64,000 nucleotides of DNA, from contig CM057835.1 in the NCBI GenBank assembly GCA_030068075.1, forward strand, positions 42,080,215 to 42,144,214, written 5' to 3'. The stretch is from Paguma larvata (Eukaryota; Chordata; Mammalia; Carnivora; Viverridae). This document shows, piece by piece, positions 1-13,299 of this stretch. The notes beneath the pieces are model-generated. The model worked only from the letters and a program-made list of their open reading frames with translations, ran no database searches and was not told the origin of the DNA. A program made the position numbers and the translations under genes. Position 1 is the stretch's first letter. Each line of letters begins with the position of its first letter.

Positions 1-38
1 AAATGAAATAAACATTTAAAAAAATTGTTTTTTAACTA

Positions 39-73
<35 letters not shown>

Positions 74-75
74 AA
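1..75 (+). repeat. 3' tail of a felid SINE, cut by the window edge (probable)
   Basis: The window opens with 'gaaataaacatttaaaaaaa', the usual end of the feliform SINE, followed by an (AAAT)n stretch at about 40-74. The body would lie before base 1, so the assignment rests on the tail alone. Confidence 0.5.
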
Positions 76-469
76 GCTTCTCAGGGAATCCTCCAACATT
101 CTTCTGCAGTTGCTGTGAAGTCGGAGGATAAATGAATGTGTGGTGTAGTTACAAGGTGGAGGGATTTCGGTTGTCCAGCCTTGGACTTCGTGTGATTCAC
201 AAATAAACTTTTATTGTTAGTCATCAGGATTTAGGAATTACACTGCAGAATCACCTAGTTCAATGAGATGGATAACACCAACATGTTTAAGGAGTGCCAT
301 CTTTCTTGGGAGGTGTTGAGTTTAACTAAGAAGTAGCCATGACACACAGCCTACAAAATCCAAAATAATTTCCATGACCCACATAGTATCTGTCAATCTG
401 ATTCTCTGTCTAGAATGGCTCTTTGCCTTTGTTTACTGAGATAATTCCTAAGAACCCTGGGAGACTTAG
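76..469. other. Noncoding unique sequence
   Basis: AT-rich sequence without a recognised repeat or coding signal. Confidence 0.6.
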
Positions 470-725
470 CTCAGGTGTTGAGACTCCAAGCAACTTCAAG
501 GAAAATTTTCTTGACCTTCTTGTCTGGATTAGCTGCCTTTCTGAGTGTCTCCAGTGTGACGTGCTTCTCATTATTGAAACACTTACTTCATGCTATTATT
601 ATCTGTTTCTTTGCCAACTTCCCACCTTCCCACTGCAGACCGAATATAGGTAATGTGATTTTACTCCTTTTTTTCCCCCAATGCCTAGCACAATGCTTGT
701 TGCATAGTGTTCAATAAGCCTTTGT
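470..725 (+). mobile_element. L2 LINE 3' fragment
   Basis: The order of 'ttcttgaccttcttgtctgg', a CT-rich middle and 'atgcctagcacaatgcttgt...ttcaataagc' follows the ancient mammalian L2 3' end (…cctagcacagtgcctggcacatagtaggcgctcaataaa). Short open frames here are products of the CT-rich strand, not genes. Confidence 0.7.
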
Positions 726-2824
726 GGAAGCAAGAAAAGAAAAGAGAAAATATGCTTAAACAAAACATCCAAACACAAAGATAGCTTTCAAAGCAGACCT
801 ATAGGGAGTGATTCCCTCTACCCAACTATGCTTTATGAGTTCTTATAATAATAAAGTCCAATCTCCCCATGTAGGAAAGGAGAATTTGATCCATTATCTT
901 CCTGTTTCCACCTCTTACATCATTGTCTCAGTATGCGGGTGTGGAGGAGTGTCAACAGACAGTATCTAATGTGGCTTACAGAGACCACTGACATCCACAC
1001 ATAAGAAAGAGCATGAATAGAAGAATCCCTACACAAAATTCTAGTTCTTGCCTACTTCTAAAACAAAAACAGAGAAAACAGTGGATAAATAAAGCATACA
1101 TGTGTTTTTAGCATCAGTTGCATTTTGCCCACATTTGCAAAGACAGGCTCAGTCATAAATGTAGGGTGTATGAAGTCCCGAAAGTGAAATGAACAAAGGA
1201 CTTATAAGAGCTATCTGGACTTTGCAAAGAAACTTAATCTCCCTAGGCCTCGGTTTCTTCATATATAAAATTAGAACTAGATCTCAAATTCTCTATAAAA
1301 CTATAATTTGGTGAAATTTCATTAAAATATATTTATTTTGCATGCAAATCATATATACTTCCATAACAACTAATTTAAAGAATGACCCTGGCTATGTTTA
1401 TGATCATGTTTATAATTTTAGGCAACTCATACACATTTCTATAACTGGTCTAAACACCATGTTTTCCAAACTAACCTGTCATTTGTCTTAAGGTTTAAAT
1501 GGTGAAATAGTTGTGAAACTCAATACATTCAGTTAATTCAATTGACGATTAAGAGTTCAAAACTGTGTCTGCAGGACATCCAAGATCAGAGTCAATTTGC
1601 TCTTCAATTGATTATGTAGGATCCCTGTACTTACCTGTGAAAAGAAAACATCAGGCCAAAAATTCAGGGATTATGGTTAATGCTTTGAAAATATGCAAGC
1701 AAGCATACTCACAACCATGGATACACAACAGATTTAAATAGCTGACTCCTATTGAAAGGAAATTAGCATTAAGTACAAGAGAATAGTTGCGATACCAGAG
1801 AAAGGAGACCCAAAGTCTAAAAAGAAAAAAAAAAAAAAACTGAGAAAAAGACCATAGAACAATTTAGGGTCTGGCTCAAAAGAGAGGCAAAGCAGCTAAG
1901 ATCTCTGGAGATAGCACAGGGTGTGAATTTGTGGGGTGGACTGGAAAGGGAACAGGGGAGTGGGGAGGTGAAAGTCAAAGGTTCCAAAAAGAAGTACCTG
2001 AACAGTATTCTAGATTCAATGGAAGTGAAATGAAAAACAGCAATCAAACATGAGTGAAAGCAAAATTAAGAATTGGTGTAAAGCTGAGAGAATAAAGAAA
2101 ACTGTAAAAACAGTAAATGTAAGGGGAGAATGAGTAGTGACAACTGGGGTTGCTTCAAAGGACATGGATGTGAGTGGCCAGCTGGTCAGCCACACTGTTG
2201 ATGTGTAAAATTGCTCAGACGGCACTGGGTAGCAAGAGACCCTGGGCTGGCCAGAAACCAAAATGTTTGATTGACCCTCAAAACTGTGGCAGATCCTGCT
2301 CCCAGACAGTCCAAGAGAAAATCCTTTGATGGAATATATTGCCAGTTATGTTTTCCTCGTCGCGCAGGTTTTAAGAGTGAATATTATTGGTTTTGCATGC
2401 TAGAGTTTCTGTGATTTCTTTGCAACTGTTAATTGTTCCCTGGAGATTTGGGCCTTGTGTCTGGAATTTTACTGATTTCCAGCAAAGGTTTATATTAAAT
2501 TTCCCAGTTAAGAATGCTATCAGGGTGATTTATACCACCATCTGTCAGTACTCTCCACGTGACAGAGTGATTTCACTTACATAATGGGTCTAATATGTCT
2601 TTTCTGATAGAGCATTTCCTGCAGCTCCCCGTCACAAAGTTTTAATTTAATGCTAACAAGGAAAATCCATATTCCCTTTCTCTCTAGGTAACGACTAGTA
2701 GGTTTCATTCTCTTTTCTATAGACACTTAAAAGGTAGCAGGTGACAGATGGAATGTGTTTCCCTGACTTAAATTGCCATCCTGAAATTGCAGTCCCTTTC
2801 TCAGGCACCTCCTTTCTTCACATA
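726..2824. other. Noncoding, mostly unique (MIR at 1205)
   Basis: 1800-2170 is purine-rich on the plus strand with an A16 run at 1824, possibly a decayed reverse L2, but I could not anchor it. 2340-2700 is repeat-free. Short minus-strand frames at 1817-2261 look like chance. Confidence 0.5.
1205..1320 (+). mobile_element. MIR SINE fragment
   Basis: 'acttaatctccctaggcctcggtttcttcatat' resembles the MIR core (tcagtttcctcatctgtaaaatg). Old and short. Confidence 0.6.
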
Positions 2825-3075
2825 TATGTCTAAGTTATTCACTCATTCCTTTATCCTTTCCACATATATTTATTGAGTGTCCACACTCCTAGACAGAGAC
2901 CTAGGCACTGAGAACCCTGGCGGCTGAGTCCCCTTGGAGCGGACATCCTAGGACAAATACTGAACAACTGAATAAATAAATAGACCAGATGATGTCAGAT
3001 AGAGGCAGGTTCTGGGAAGGAAGGCCATGGAGGAGGGATAAGAATCGGCTACATGTAATGGAGAGGATGAGGGGT
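2825..3075 (-). mobile_element. L2 LINE 3' end, reverse strand
   Basis: 'ttcactcattcctttatcct', 'atatatttattgagtgtcca', 'ctaggcactgagaaccctgg' and 'gaataaataaatagaccaga' line up in order with the reversed L2 3' end. Confidence 0.75.
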
Positions 3076-4077
3076 CAGCCAAGAGCATAGATGGGGTGAA
3101 AGAACTCGGATAATTTTGGCTTGTCTACACAATGATATAAATTTTCTTTAAAAATGGCAAAATCCTGTCATTTTTTTCCCCAACAATGAAACATAAGTAG
3201 ATATAGATTAAATATGTATTTACATGGGTCAAATATACAATTACTTCTAGGTCTTTTCTTGTCATCTTTATGCTAGCCAAACAATGATTTGTTATTTTTA
3301 ATTCACATAAATAAAATGATTTTACTTTACATTTCTTTTGAGAATTATTTGGCATATCTGAGAACCATGAGTTATCTACAAATAATGTTAAAAGCATTGA
3401 AAATTTTTGTCCTATTGACTAGGACCTTCTCATTTTGCTCATCATCTCTGCACACTCCATCATCAAGGGGTATATAGAGTCATAGAGGAGGGCCTAAATT
3501 GTACTCCTGATTCGTGGACATGTAGGCTTAACTCAGGCTATTCATACAAGATGTACACAACTGGCAATGTTCAGGATGCTATATGGTTTCATAGCAACGA
3601 GTGTACCATGGGTTTTTCTTAAGCATACTATCATAATCATTAATAATAAGACTGAGTAACAAAGAAATCAACTTTATTCTTTGAAAAGCAGTCATGGAGT
3701 TAATAGGATAATGCAGGGTATGCTGGCTTCTGAAGACAATGTAGTCTGAGAACATCCATTCACAGTTTTCCTCATGGACCAATGCAAATAATATGTTTAG
3801 AACAAAACTTATTTTTTGGTCTGTAGACTTGTTTTATGAGCTCCTGTTCTTTTTCTAGTGTCTTCCAGTTACTATCTATCATAGAAAAGGCAACCAATTG
3901 AGGTCAATGCCCACCATTTCTTCCTTAGATGACTTCATTAGTAATTCTAACTATTACTCTGATTTGGTTTGGTTTGGGCAGCTCCTGAATGTCTATATAG
4001 ACATAGGTGTTAGAGCAGAAATCCTTTTGAGCAGAAAGGCATGGCAAATATCTTGAGGCTGCATTTGTATAAGCAGC
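3076..4077. other. Noncoding unique sequence
   Basis: AT-rich, without recognised repeats. Frames of 60-90 codons lack coding character. Confidence 0.55.
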
Positions 4078-4086
4078 AAAATGCAG

Positions 4087-4281
4087 GGGCACCTGGGTGG
4101 CTAAGTCGGCTGAGCGTCAGATTCAGCTCAGGTCATGGTCTCGCGGTTTGTGAGTTCCAGCCCCACGTCGGGTTCTGTGCTGATGGCTCAGAGCCGGGAG
4201 CCTGCTTCACATGCTGCGTCTCCCTCTTTCTCTGCTTTCCCCAGCTCACACTCTCTCCCTCAAAAAGAAATAAACATTAAA
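4087..4281 (+). mobile_element. Felid tRNA-derived SINE (SINEC type)
   Basis: A full-length SINE with the tRNA-like head (gcacctgggtggctaag...), the box B-like 'ttgtgagttccagcccc', a CT-rich body and an A tail. It is flanked by a perfect 9-bp target duplication, aaaatgcag, at 4078-4086 and 4282-4290, which fixes the insertion boundaries. Confidence 0.95.
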
Positions 4282-4389
4282 AAAATGCAGCAAGTACCCA
4301 GTTTACTTGGCTTTTTCTTGTTATCTTGATTTGAAAGCAAGGGATTGCTGTTGGAGAGAGGTTGTCTTTAGCAGTCGCTCTTCAGCATC

Positions 4390-4995
4390 TCTTTTTTGGA
4401 TCTATCTTCCCAAATGAAACCGGGCTATTTTTCTGAAACACAAACTGGATTTCAATACTCACCAGGTCAAGCAGCTGATAAACTTTTTTCCCTTTGTTTC
4501 CTAGAGATTGGTATCCATCCTCCTCAAATGGATGAAAACCCTCACAACCTGCCTCTAGCTAGCCTTCCAAGGTTTTCTGTCCATCATCCTCTCCCTGCTG
4601 CACTGCCTCTACACCTTAGTTGCTCTAAATTCCCCACACTAAATTCCCCACAATTCCTGAATTTCCCATGCTTTCTGTTATGTCTGTTTATCTCCTCAGG
4701 GTCTGCTATTCACTGAAGTCCTTTTTACAGGTCCCAGACCTTATGAACTACTGCTTAAATCTCAAGACCCCTTTAATGACTGTTTCCTTTATGAAGCCAG
4801 AACTAACTCCCCTGGCAAAGTTAATCACTCCCAAACTTGCCTTCCTAAAGCACCAGTAATTTGCTTTTGAATGACACCTTTCACCTTTCACAGTATTGTG
4901 ATTACTAACATCTTTTATTGACACTTTGACTCTAAACTCTTCAGTGGGATGTGTCTTATTAATTTTTGTATTTCTACCCACTCTTAAATCTACCC
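4390..4995 (+). mobile_element. L2 LINE 3' fragment
   Basis: CT-rich strand resembling L2 ('ctccctgctgcactgcctct', 'ttatgaagccagaactaact', 'ttgactctaaactcttcagt'), the same order as the L2 region before its 3' end. A 106-codon frame at 4396-4716 lies inside and is not a gene. Confidence 0.65.
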
Positions 4996-6739
4996 GATTG
5001 GTGCAACAAAATAAATAGTACATTCAAAAAAAAGGCTTAATAATATAGAAATATTACAAATAGAAATCTTATACAAGTCAAACAATCGACAGGTTTTAAA
5101 TTGTACTAATCTTTGTGAAGAGGTATATATAAAATTTGACCCATTTCTCACACATTGGACACAAAATTAAACGAAGTTTAAGAGGCCATCCATGTAGGGA
5201 CCCTCTCATGTACACAGGCTGACCTCTCTAGCAGGCGCCATGCCATTCCAACAGATGGGCTCCGAGAGTGGCAGCCAAGAGAACATGCTGTATATCAATC
5301 ATTTTTTGTAATCTCTGCTCATTTGTGATCTTTTGGAAGCTCCGTTCATTTTAAACTATAGTGTCTGGGTTAAGTGGCTGAATTTGAAAGTGTGGCTCGA
5401 AAAGAACTTTGCAAGTGTTATGAAATAAATTTTGGTGTCCATTAACAAATGTATTTGGGAGCAAAATTAGTTGAGGAAGGATGTGACTTATATCCCATGA
5501 ATGTATGCTCACACAGATATCATACATCATTTAATATTAAAGCAATATCTGTTACCCCATCCTTTTATAGTTTTTATTTGACCACCAGAGATTTAAACTT
5601 ACTAAGTGAGGCAAAAAGAAATAGTGGAGTAGCTATGAAGTCAGGCTTCTGAGAATTTGAGTCATGGCCCTGTTTATTGCCAGAAGGAAATAATTAAGCT
5701 TCTTTTTTGTCATATGTATAACAAAGCACTATAATGAAGAAATCCTGAAAAATTGCTTCCTACTCAAAAGACAATTGAACATAGAATGCCACAAAAAGGT
5801 ATGTATGTGAGTGTGCATGTGTGTACCTATGATACATTAAGTATAATGTATTTGACCTTATCATACTTTAATCACTGCTTTCTGACTCGACATTTTATCA
5901 TTAGATTCTAGGTCCCTTGAAGCAGACGTTACATTTTACACAACCCACTTTTGCATACTTACTCTTTCACCCAACTCCAGGCAATAGTGTGTGTAAAGCT
6001 TTAAAAAAATTCCTAAGATGGTGTTTTAAAATATGCTTTGCAAAAAGATGTGCTTCATTAATAGCAGAACCAATGAAGTCATCAAAATTTTGTTCCATGG
6101 AAAGTATTTAAGCCACCCTATTTCTGAACCCTCCATTTTCTACCTCACTTCATTCCTGTTCTACTTTGTGTTCACCTATTCTGCTTAATAATCTTTTGTC
6201 TCTTGCCTTCACTTTACCACAGATATGTTCCTACACCATTACCTTAGGAAGCGTGTTTAATTTCACATTGAACCCTTCATGCCAATTGATTCTTTTGGCT
6301 CACTTGAGACTCCTGCCTTCAGAAAGTCTCTATTCAAATTCTATTGCTGCCTGAATGAACTTATTGAAAAAAATCTAATAAGTAAATCACTCAATTTGGT
6401 TATCAAATAAAACAATAACAGTCACCATTTTATTTCAGGAAGATTTCCTTAAATGTTCTTTGTGTGAATAAATACTTTTCAAGGAAGCCATTGAATGGAT
6501 CTCTGAATAACAAAACATCTAGCGGATCTAAGTGCTCATTTCTAGCTATTAGGGACTCTACAGATAATCAAAGGGCCGGAAAAATGCATCTACTTTAACT
6601 TTCTAAAAATTTTCAAAGCAATATATATACAAATAAAATGAAAGCCCAAGTACTTAGAATGTACATTAAGAAATAAAATTTTGCAACCCTTAAAAGCTCC
6701 TCATGAGTCCCCTGATTACACACACTTTCCCTCCCAGAA
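4996..6739. other. Noncoding, mostly unique
   Basis: 5850-5990 and 6120-6360 are CT-rich and may be worn LINE fragments; otherwise nothing recognised. Confidence 0.5.
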
Positions 6740-7190
6740 AGAGATAATGGTCCAAGGGACATGATTGCACAGCTAAAAATTACAATAAAAACACAAAGAA
6801 AACACTAGAAGCTAGAAGCAATCGAATGAGATTTAAGTTTCCAGATATGAAGAGTATCAGATAAAATATATAATAAATATATTTCTCACATTCAAAGAAA
6901 GAGACAAAAAATAAAAAGTACACAAGAGACAAGAGATTGTCAAAATGACCAAACAGATATAAATAAAAACCAAAGATAATATTTTCACAGGAGAAAATCT
7001 AATAATGAAATTCAAAATTCAGCAGAGGGTTAGAAAGCATATAAGACACAGGTGGGAAAATTAATGTACAGGAAAAATGATCTAAAGAAATTATATAAAA
7101 TGTACACAAAGAAACAAAGAGATGGAAAATAAGAAAGCAGCTAAGAGAACTGAAGGTGGGTTGGGAAGGTTTGTCATATATCTGCCTAAA
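6740..7190 (+). mobile_element. L1 LINE ORF1-region relic
   Basis: A-rich strand with 'gaaacaaagagatggaaaat', 'agcagctaagagaactgaag' and 'gtttgtcatatatctgccta', the order found in the L1 ORF1 coiled-coil/RRM region. No frame is intact, and the copy is old. Confidence 0.5.
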
Positions 7191-8956
7191 ACTGCAGGTA
7201 GAGACAAGAAGTATAATGGGTCGACCTGATTCAAGAAGTCTTTTTAAAAATCATATTTAGAATCATGCACGTGATTTCCTTAGGCAAGCAGTTACAAAAT
7301 TTATGACACCATTTAAGCCTTGGTAGACTTCCTTTAATAAAAGCAACACATCTGTAGTTATGTTGATGTTCTACTAAAAGCTTAAATAGCTGTAGAACTT
7401 AGAAAAGCATGAAATCTTTCTCTATTAGATTTGGCAGGAAAGCACTGCATTTTATACTAAAAGGCACCTATCTGCTAAAATTATTAGTGAAGAAAGAAGG
7501 TGGTGGTAGCAGCACTACCATTATGAAATCTAACCTGCAAGCCATATTACTCTAGCATACACTTCAAAAATGTTAGAAAATAACAATATTTAGTGTGATG
7601 TCATTGGATTCATTGCAGTCAGTCACAGTTGCCTCCTAAAAATCCATTCTACTATTTTATATCAGCATCACACCATTAACCATTGGTAATACAGAAAAGA
7701 ATGCTGATTATGTCCACTAATTGTATCCCCAAACTCTAATGTTTCTTTCCTGAGATTCATAGCTCTAGAAGATTCCAGAGAACTGCACTGTCCCATAGTG
7801 CAAACTATCCCAAGACACAAAAGGAAACAGTAAGGGTAACTCCCAAAGGTAGATTTGTTTACAATCTGTACCAGGCGACTGCAGAGTACCATAACATCAA
7901 ATATGGATAATATGGGTAGGTCCTGTTTATGAAATCTTTTAAACTCCCCTTGAAATTGAAAGATTGCTCTCAAATTCTCCACTGTAGTCTTCCAGAGTTT
8001 TATTAGTCACAACTCCAGTGTCTAACGCTTTGCCTGGCCCGATCACGTCTGTTAAACATGGAGTTCTGGAGGAAGGCAAAGCTGGGATGGAACCCAACAC
8101 TGCAATTCACAGCCACCGGAGTCCGAGTGGGTTAATCAACATATCCAAGTTCAGTGTCCTAACCCCTAAAGTTGTAATCTGTTAGTCTGAGGATTAAATG
8201 ACATGATGAATATAAAGGATTCACCACAGAAGCTGCCCCTGATATCTCACAGTATTATTTCAACGAGCATCTCACTGTTACTATTTATTGCATAACTGCA
8301 TTACCTCCAGAGTGTCTGTTTTCCTTCTGCAGTTAAAATCAAAAGTACTTTTATTTAACCTTATATTGAGAATCAGTCATCCTTAGAAACAAAAAAGACC
8401 ATCTCAAAAATGTCTTTTTGTTTTCCATTTACACCTATGAGACAAAATGAATTTAATATAGTACTTGCACATAGCTCTAGGTAGTACTTCACCTGTTGGA
8501 TTGTATTTCTGTCTGCTTCCTCCACTACTGTGGCCTCTCAAAGAGTGACTTCCTGTCTCCATTTATTTTCCTGCTCACAACCTGCGCAGATCTTCTGTCT
8601 TCCAGGAACACTGGTCTCTATTTCCACTTGGCAGCATCTGCCTGCCCTCCAAACCGCAGCTCAAGGACAATCCCTTACAGGAATTTTTTTTTGGCTATCC
8701 CACAGTCCATTTCTGACTGGGATCAGTGACCTTCATCTACGACCCAGGGCATGACTTCCACAGCACTGTCAAACCACTCACCACCTTGTGTTGTAGTGGC
8801 CTGTTAGCATGGGGTTCAGGCGCTATTTTCACAATACTAAACACACTGCCGATCACACCATAAATACTAAATATTGCTCAGACAGGTAAATGGCATTCAA
8901 AAGACTTTCAATTAACATGGGTTAGGGAGATACATGGAAAGATGAACAGCTGAAAA
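7191..8956. other. Noncoding, mostly unique
   Basis: No gene signal. A minus-strand frame of 104 codons at 7668-7982 matches no family I know. 8130-8290 weakly recalls a MIR. Confidence 0.5.
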
Positions 8957-8991
8957 GAAGGGATGGATGGATGGATGGATGGATGGATGGA
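8957..8991. repeat. (GGAT)n microsatellite
   Basis: About eight perfect ggat units in otherwise unique sequence. Confidence 0.95.
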
Positions 8992-9179
8992 GAAAAGAAA
9001 ACATTCTTGTGTCTCTTCTAATTAAAAAAAAATCATGTTACCTTTACACTAGAGTCTGATATAAAGATCACTTGCAACAGATTTAAGACAAGTTTTACTA
9101 ATTCTCTTAGAGTCATAAAAAACCACAGTTGTTTTTGTTGAAGTTAAAATGATGAATGCAATTGTGAAGGCTTCTCCTA

Positions 9180-10060
9180 CCCTTGCCAAAGTTACTCCCT
9201 GCTAGTACGTTAAAGCGTTTAGCGACATGCATTGGCTTTTTCAAAACCTGATCGAGTTCTGCAGCTGGCTCAAGCCAGGTTCTGGCACAATCACTTTCAT
9301 CTGAGAAGTAATGCCATCTTTTAAATTAGAAGGTGCAGTGAACTGAGCACCATACCCAGAGGACACAAATGGAAATCATTTAGAGTTGCCTGATCTTTCC
9401 TTTCACTCAAAACCAACACAAAACAAGCTACTTCAGCAAATTGAGGCTATAAATAATATACAACACTTCATCATTTCAGTTACCTCTTTGTACAGCATCC
9501 AAGATGCCTACAGGCCTGGATAGAGCAGCCTTATTAGACACCAAGAGGATGCAGTAGCCACTAGCCGGCTAATCACAATACTGTCAAATTGCTACATCAA
9601 ACGACTATAATTCACTGAATAGGGCAGTTATTAAAATTCCAAGCTCTCTCTATGATGTGACCAGAATGATAATGGCAATACAGCCAGCCTTCCTTGCAAA
9701 CAAGGAGACACATTAGGAAAGGCACAGGTCTACCTATCTCCGGTATCTATTCTGTGAAAGTTACTCTCCAATAAATAAATAGCATGATGAGTTCCGTGCC
9801 TTCTGTGATGTGACAGCATTTGTGCAGAAGAAAATGCCCCAATTCCACTGAAAGCACCGGTATAAGTTAAAGTCTTCATGTTCCATAAATCACAGCACAG
9901 AACTCTGCACTAAAACCACCTTTCACAATTAAGGAAAGCAACAGCAAATTGGCTAATTAGCATAAGAATGTACAAACACTGTTGTCTCTTAAGTGCCATT
10001 ATTAAGCATTCTATATGTAGTCGTTTCAATTGTAAAATTTACAAATTATTTTCTTTTTTC
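9180..10060. promoter_or_regulatory. Candidate conserved noncoding block (hypothesis)
   Basis: Nearly 900 bases with no repeat I recognise, balanced composition and homeodomain-like cores ('ggctaattagcataag' at 9952; 'gctaatcacaatactgtc' at 9566). No open frame of note. The regulatory reading is inference only. Confidence 0.25.
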
Positions 10061-10671
10061 TTATAATAAATCTCGGCACCCTTGTGACAAATGCTATAAT
10101 CCTCACTAGGCAAAAAAGCCCTAAGCTAACATAAAATGAACTTTTTATGAAACCTATGAATCTAGAAAAGAAGCAATTGAATTAGTCTTGGCACCAATCT
10201 AAAACACACTTAGATGGGAAAATTACCAAATTTAACCCAATGAAACTCAGTTATGGTTTAATGAAAAGCAGTTAAAACAAGTTTTGAATTAATCTTTCTT
10301 CCTGATCATAAAAAAATACACTTATGGAAAAACATAAAACTTCATAACAATGATTAGGAAATTATTTCGTTCTGAAAACAAATGAGTTAGAACATGACTA
10401 CCTAAAACCATAATTTGAAATCACTTAATAATGATAAGCTCCCCTTCTGCATCAGGAGGCAGATTGCAAAAAGAAATATCAGAACATTGCTTTGATTCTG
10501 CACTGGCTCAGCTACAGATGGTGGCCGCAGTGTGAACTATTGTTTACTGAAAAGGTACTTAAACCAATAAAATTGAATGTCATAAAAGTGGCGGTTGAAT
10601 TTTATTTTTCTAAATCCTCCAACAGAGATACATGATAGATGATAATGGTTGGTAGATAATAGATAGATGAT

Positions 10672-10703
<32 letters not shown>

Positions 10704-11794
10704 AAGATAGATAGAATACAGATGAAACATATAGAATCATTAACTCCTAGATTTGGAAAGACATCTTTTAATCTATCATTGGTGTCAACATTAACCTGAC
10801 GTGGGTTGGATTAAGCCATACCTTAAAGGAAGGAAATCCCCCAAGGCCAGGCCACTGAACGAAGGTACACAGGCATTTTAGACTTCTCTCACATCCACAG
10901 ATAAAGTACAAGCCACCAAACAAAAAACAGATTCTTCTCTGATGCTAACCTGTGGGACCACTCAGGGTCTTATGCTTACCGCAGAAGGCCGGAAAACTCA
11001 TTTGAATTTCACCTAAATAAACTGCCAATTTTAATTGATTAAACAGTGGTTATATATTTGCATATTAATGTTCTTTAAAGATTATTAACAAAACAGTCAT
11101 TTGCAAAGGGAAAGACAATTTACAGGCTGGAAATTTCAATCCTGTAAAGATGAAGATTCTACTCTAGTTAATCCATAAACCTGATGTGTTGCCAACCAAA
11201 TCCCACTAGACTTCTTTTAGGGGTAGTGAGAATCAGACTGTGCAAATGATTCTGAAATTTATTTAAAGGAATAAATATTTGAGAAGAGCCAAGAAAGTTT
11301 TTGAAAATGAAGACTACTTGTAAGAATTTGTCTTTAATGAATTAAAATATGTTACAAAGAAGTAGTAACTTACTAAGGATAACAGGTGTATAAAGCTTAG
11401 ATAGGCAGGGTCTGCCTTCCTAGGGTTTGGATTTAGAGTCTTGCTTCAAAGGATTTCTTAAGGCAAGATTAAAAATAAAAAGATACATTTATTATTATAT
11501 CTCTATTGTAATTAACTCTTTAATATTTGGCCCCATGTACAAATATTATTGCATAAATATTATTAATAATATATATAATAAATATATCTAATATTATTCT
11601 CCATAAAAGGAATATTCTCATTTAAACAATAGACACCCAGTCATTCCATTAATGAGATTATATAATTATTTGTTTTCCCACTGATTTAAAACATTATACT
11701 TATCACATATAAATCCCCATAAAAGTATAACAGTTAAGCAATGAAATTACTTTAAATTTGCTTAATAGAAAAGTAGTTTAAAATGATAATAATA
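10061..11794. other. Noncoding, mostly unique (GATA array at 10636)
   Basis: Very AT-rich. 11030-11110 is a repeat-free stretch with 'atatttgcatattaatg', possibly a factor-binding cluster. 11540-11600 is a TA/AAT low-complexity stretch. Confidence 0.5.
10636..10715. repeat. (GATA)n microsatellite
   Basis: Interrupted then regular gata units (best run about 10672-10702). The serine/leucine/tyrosine-rich minus-strand frame over it is a repeat artefact. Confidence 0.95.
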
Positions 11795-12004
11795 GGGGCG
11801 CCTGGGTGGCTCAGTCAATCAAGCGTCTGACTTCAGCTCAAGTCATGATCCCAAGGTTTGTGGGTTCGAGCCCTGTGTTGGGCTCTGTGCTGACAGCTCA
11901 GAGCCTGGAGCCTGCTTCAGATTTTGTGTCTCCCTCTTTCTCCACCCCTTCTCCACTGGTGCTCTGTCTCTCTCTCTGTCTCAAAAATAAATAAACATAA
12001 AAAG
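11795..12004 (+). mobile_element. Felid tRNA-derived SINE (SINEC type)
   Basis: Nearly consensus copy: 'ggggcgcctgggtggctcag' head, 'ttcgagccc' box B core, CT-rich body, 'caaaaataaataaacat' end. Flanking AT-rich sequences taaaatgataataata and taaaataacaataata look like a slightly diverged target duplication. Confidence 0.95.
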
Positions 12005-13299
12005 TAAAATAACAATAATAAAATTTTAACAAGTTCTCCTTGTGTTAGGATTTTTTGCTGCCACTAAAATGATCCATTTAGATAAATATTTATCAATGTT
12101 CAATATCTCCTTCACTTATTTAGTTTAAAAAGCAAGTTTCAGGGCAGAATATATAATATGAATCAAGTTTTACAAGATATTTTCATTAATTTATTATTTA
12201 GAAAATAGATAAATTATGAATTTATATGTGGCCTTTATATCCCTCTTTATCTTTTTATATATTTATTAATTTTTATTTTTACTTTTTTCTCATTAAAAAC
12301 TTATTTTTGCTCAGTCTCCACATGATTTATCCTTATGGATATGTCCCTTTACAACCTAACACATTTTAAGCACATCCCTCAAATGAAAGCGTATCCTTAA
12401 CCCTTGACCACGTGGTAATGGCATAAAACTACACGTATCAGTGCCTTTATTGAGCAGATGAATTGAATTAACCTGAGCTCTCCTGAGTTCGAACAGAGGC
12501 TAACCTGTTTCTCTCCTGCCTATCTATTGGCCTACCTGAAAAGAAATGTTTAAGGAAGAAATTCTTAAAATCTGAAAAGAGATCTCCTTAAAGAAGAAAA
12601 TTGAGACTTGACATTTTTATTTTCGGCATTGGCAAGATACTGTGAAAAGTAAAAATGTCCATGGCATTGAAAAGTGATATTGTGAGAAGAATTGGCTTGG
12701 CCTCATAAAGTTTCTCATCTTCCAACATAATAGTCAAGTATTTATCTCTTGCTTAACTACTAGACATCATTTGTTGTATTAGTTCATATCAAAAACATCA
12801 CCAGTATGAGATTTTATTTCACGTGGTAGAGTAAGCATTTGCAAAAACAGCAACACTCAGTTACCTAACTCTATATCAAATAACATGTTCAGGATTCACA
12901 AACTCAAAAACCTCAAATTCAAGCATTCTTCTCTGATCACAGGCCTTCTAGTCTTTAATTTCTATCACATGATTTTCCCGATACATCTGTTCCTTAAAAG
13001 CTGAGTCTCTAGGTCTTCTTCATTTATTTGGTCTTGCCTCAGAAGCCTGGATTGTACTGTCCGTCACTCAGTCACTCCCTTGACAATGTTCCAAACATGC
13101 CTGCTAATTCTTTGCCCTTCTGTTTTCCTCTATTGGTAAAAATCGCAATTCTGGAAAATTCAAAAGGTCGGATTTTTTTCCAACTGTTATACAAAAGATG
13201 CTGAATAAGCCTAAAGAAAAAAAAATGTGTAACTTTGAAAAATGGAGGCATTACAACTTCATGGTTTCCCATTCAAATTGGGCCTTCAGTGCATTTTGG
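12005..13299. other. Noncoding sequence
   Basis: AT-rich. The L2 that follows may begin inside its last 250 bases. Confidence 0.5.

Noticed and set aside
4087..4160. tRNA genes suggested by the SINE heads (A and B box-like sequences)
   Set aside because: The heads are tRNA-derived SINE parts, without a complete cloverleaf, and all lead into the SINE body.
4041..4280. 79-codon open frame (plus) and similar frames at 11806, 36005, 38372, 51689, 55460, 60333
   Set aside because: All are translations of the felid SINE head and CT-rich body, which read open by composition.
4396..4716. 106-codon plus-strand frame
   Set aside because: It lies in an L2 fragment and is not an L2 protein in a sensible frame.
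7668..7982. 104-codon minus-strand frame as a possible small protein
   Set aside because: No family signature; lengths like this occur by chance in 64 kb of AT-rich DNA read six ways.
10537..10740. 67-codon frame with a long run of L, S, I and Y
   Set aside because: It is a translation of the GATA array.
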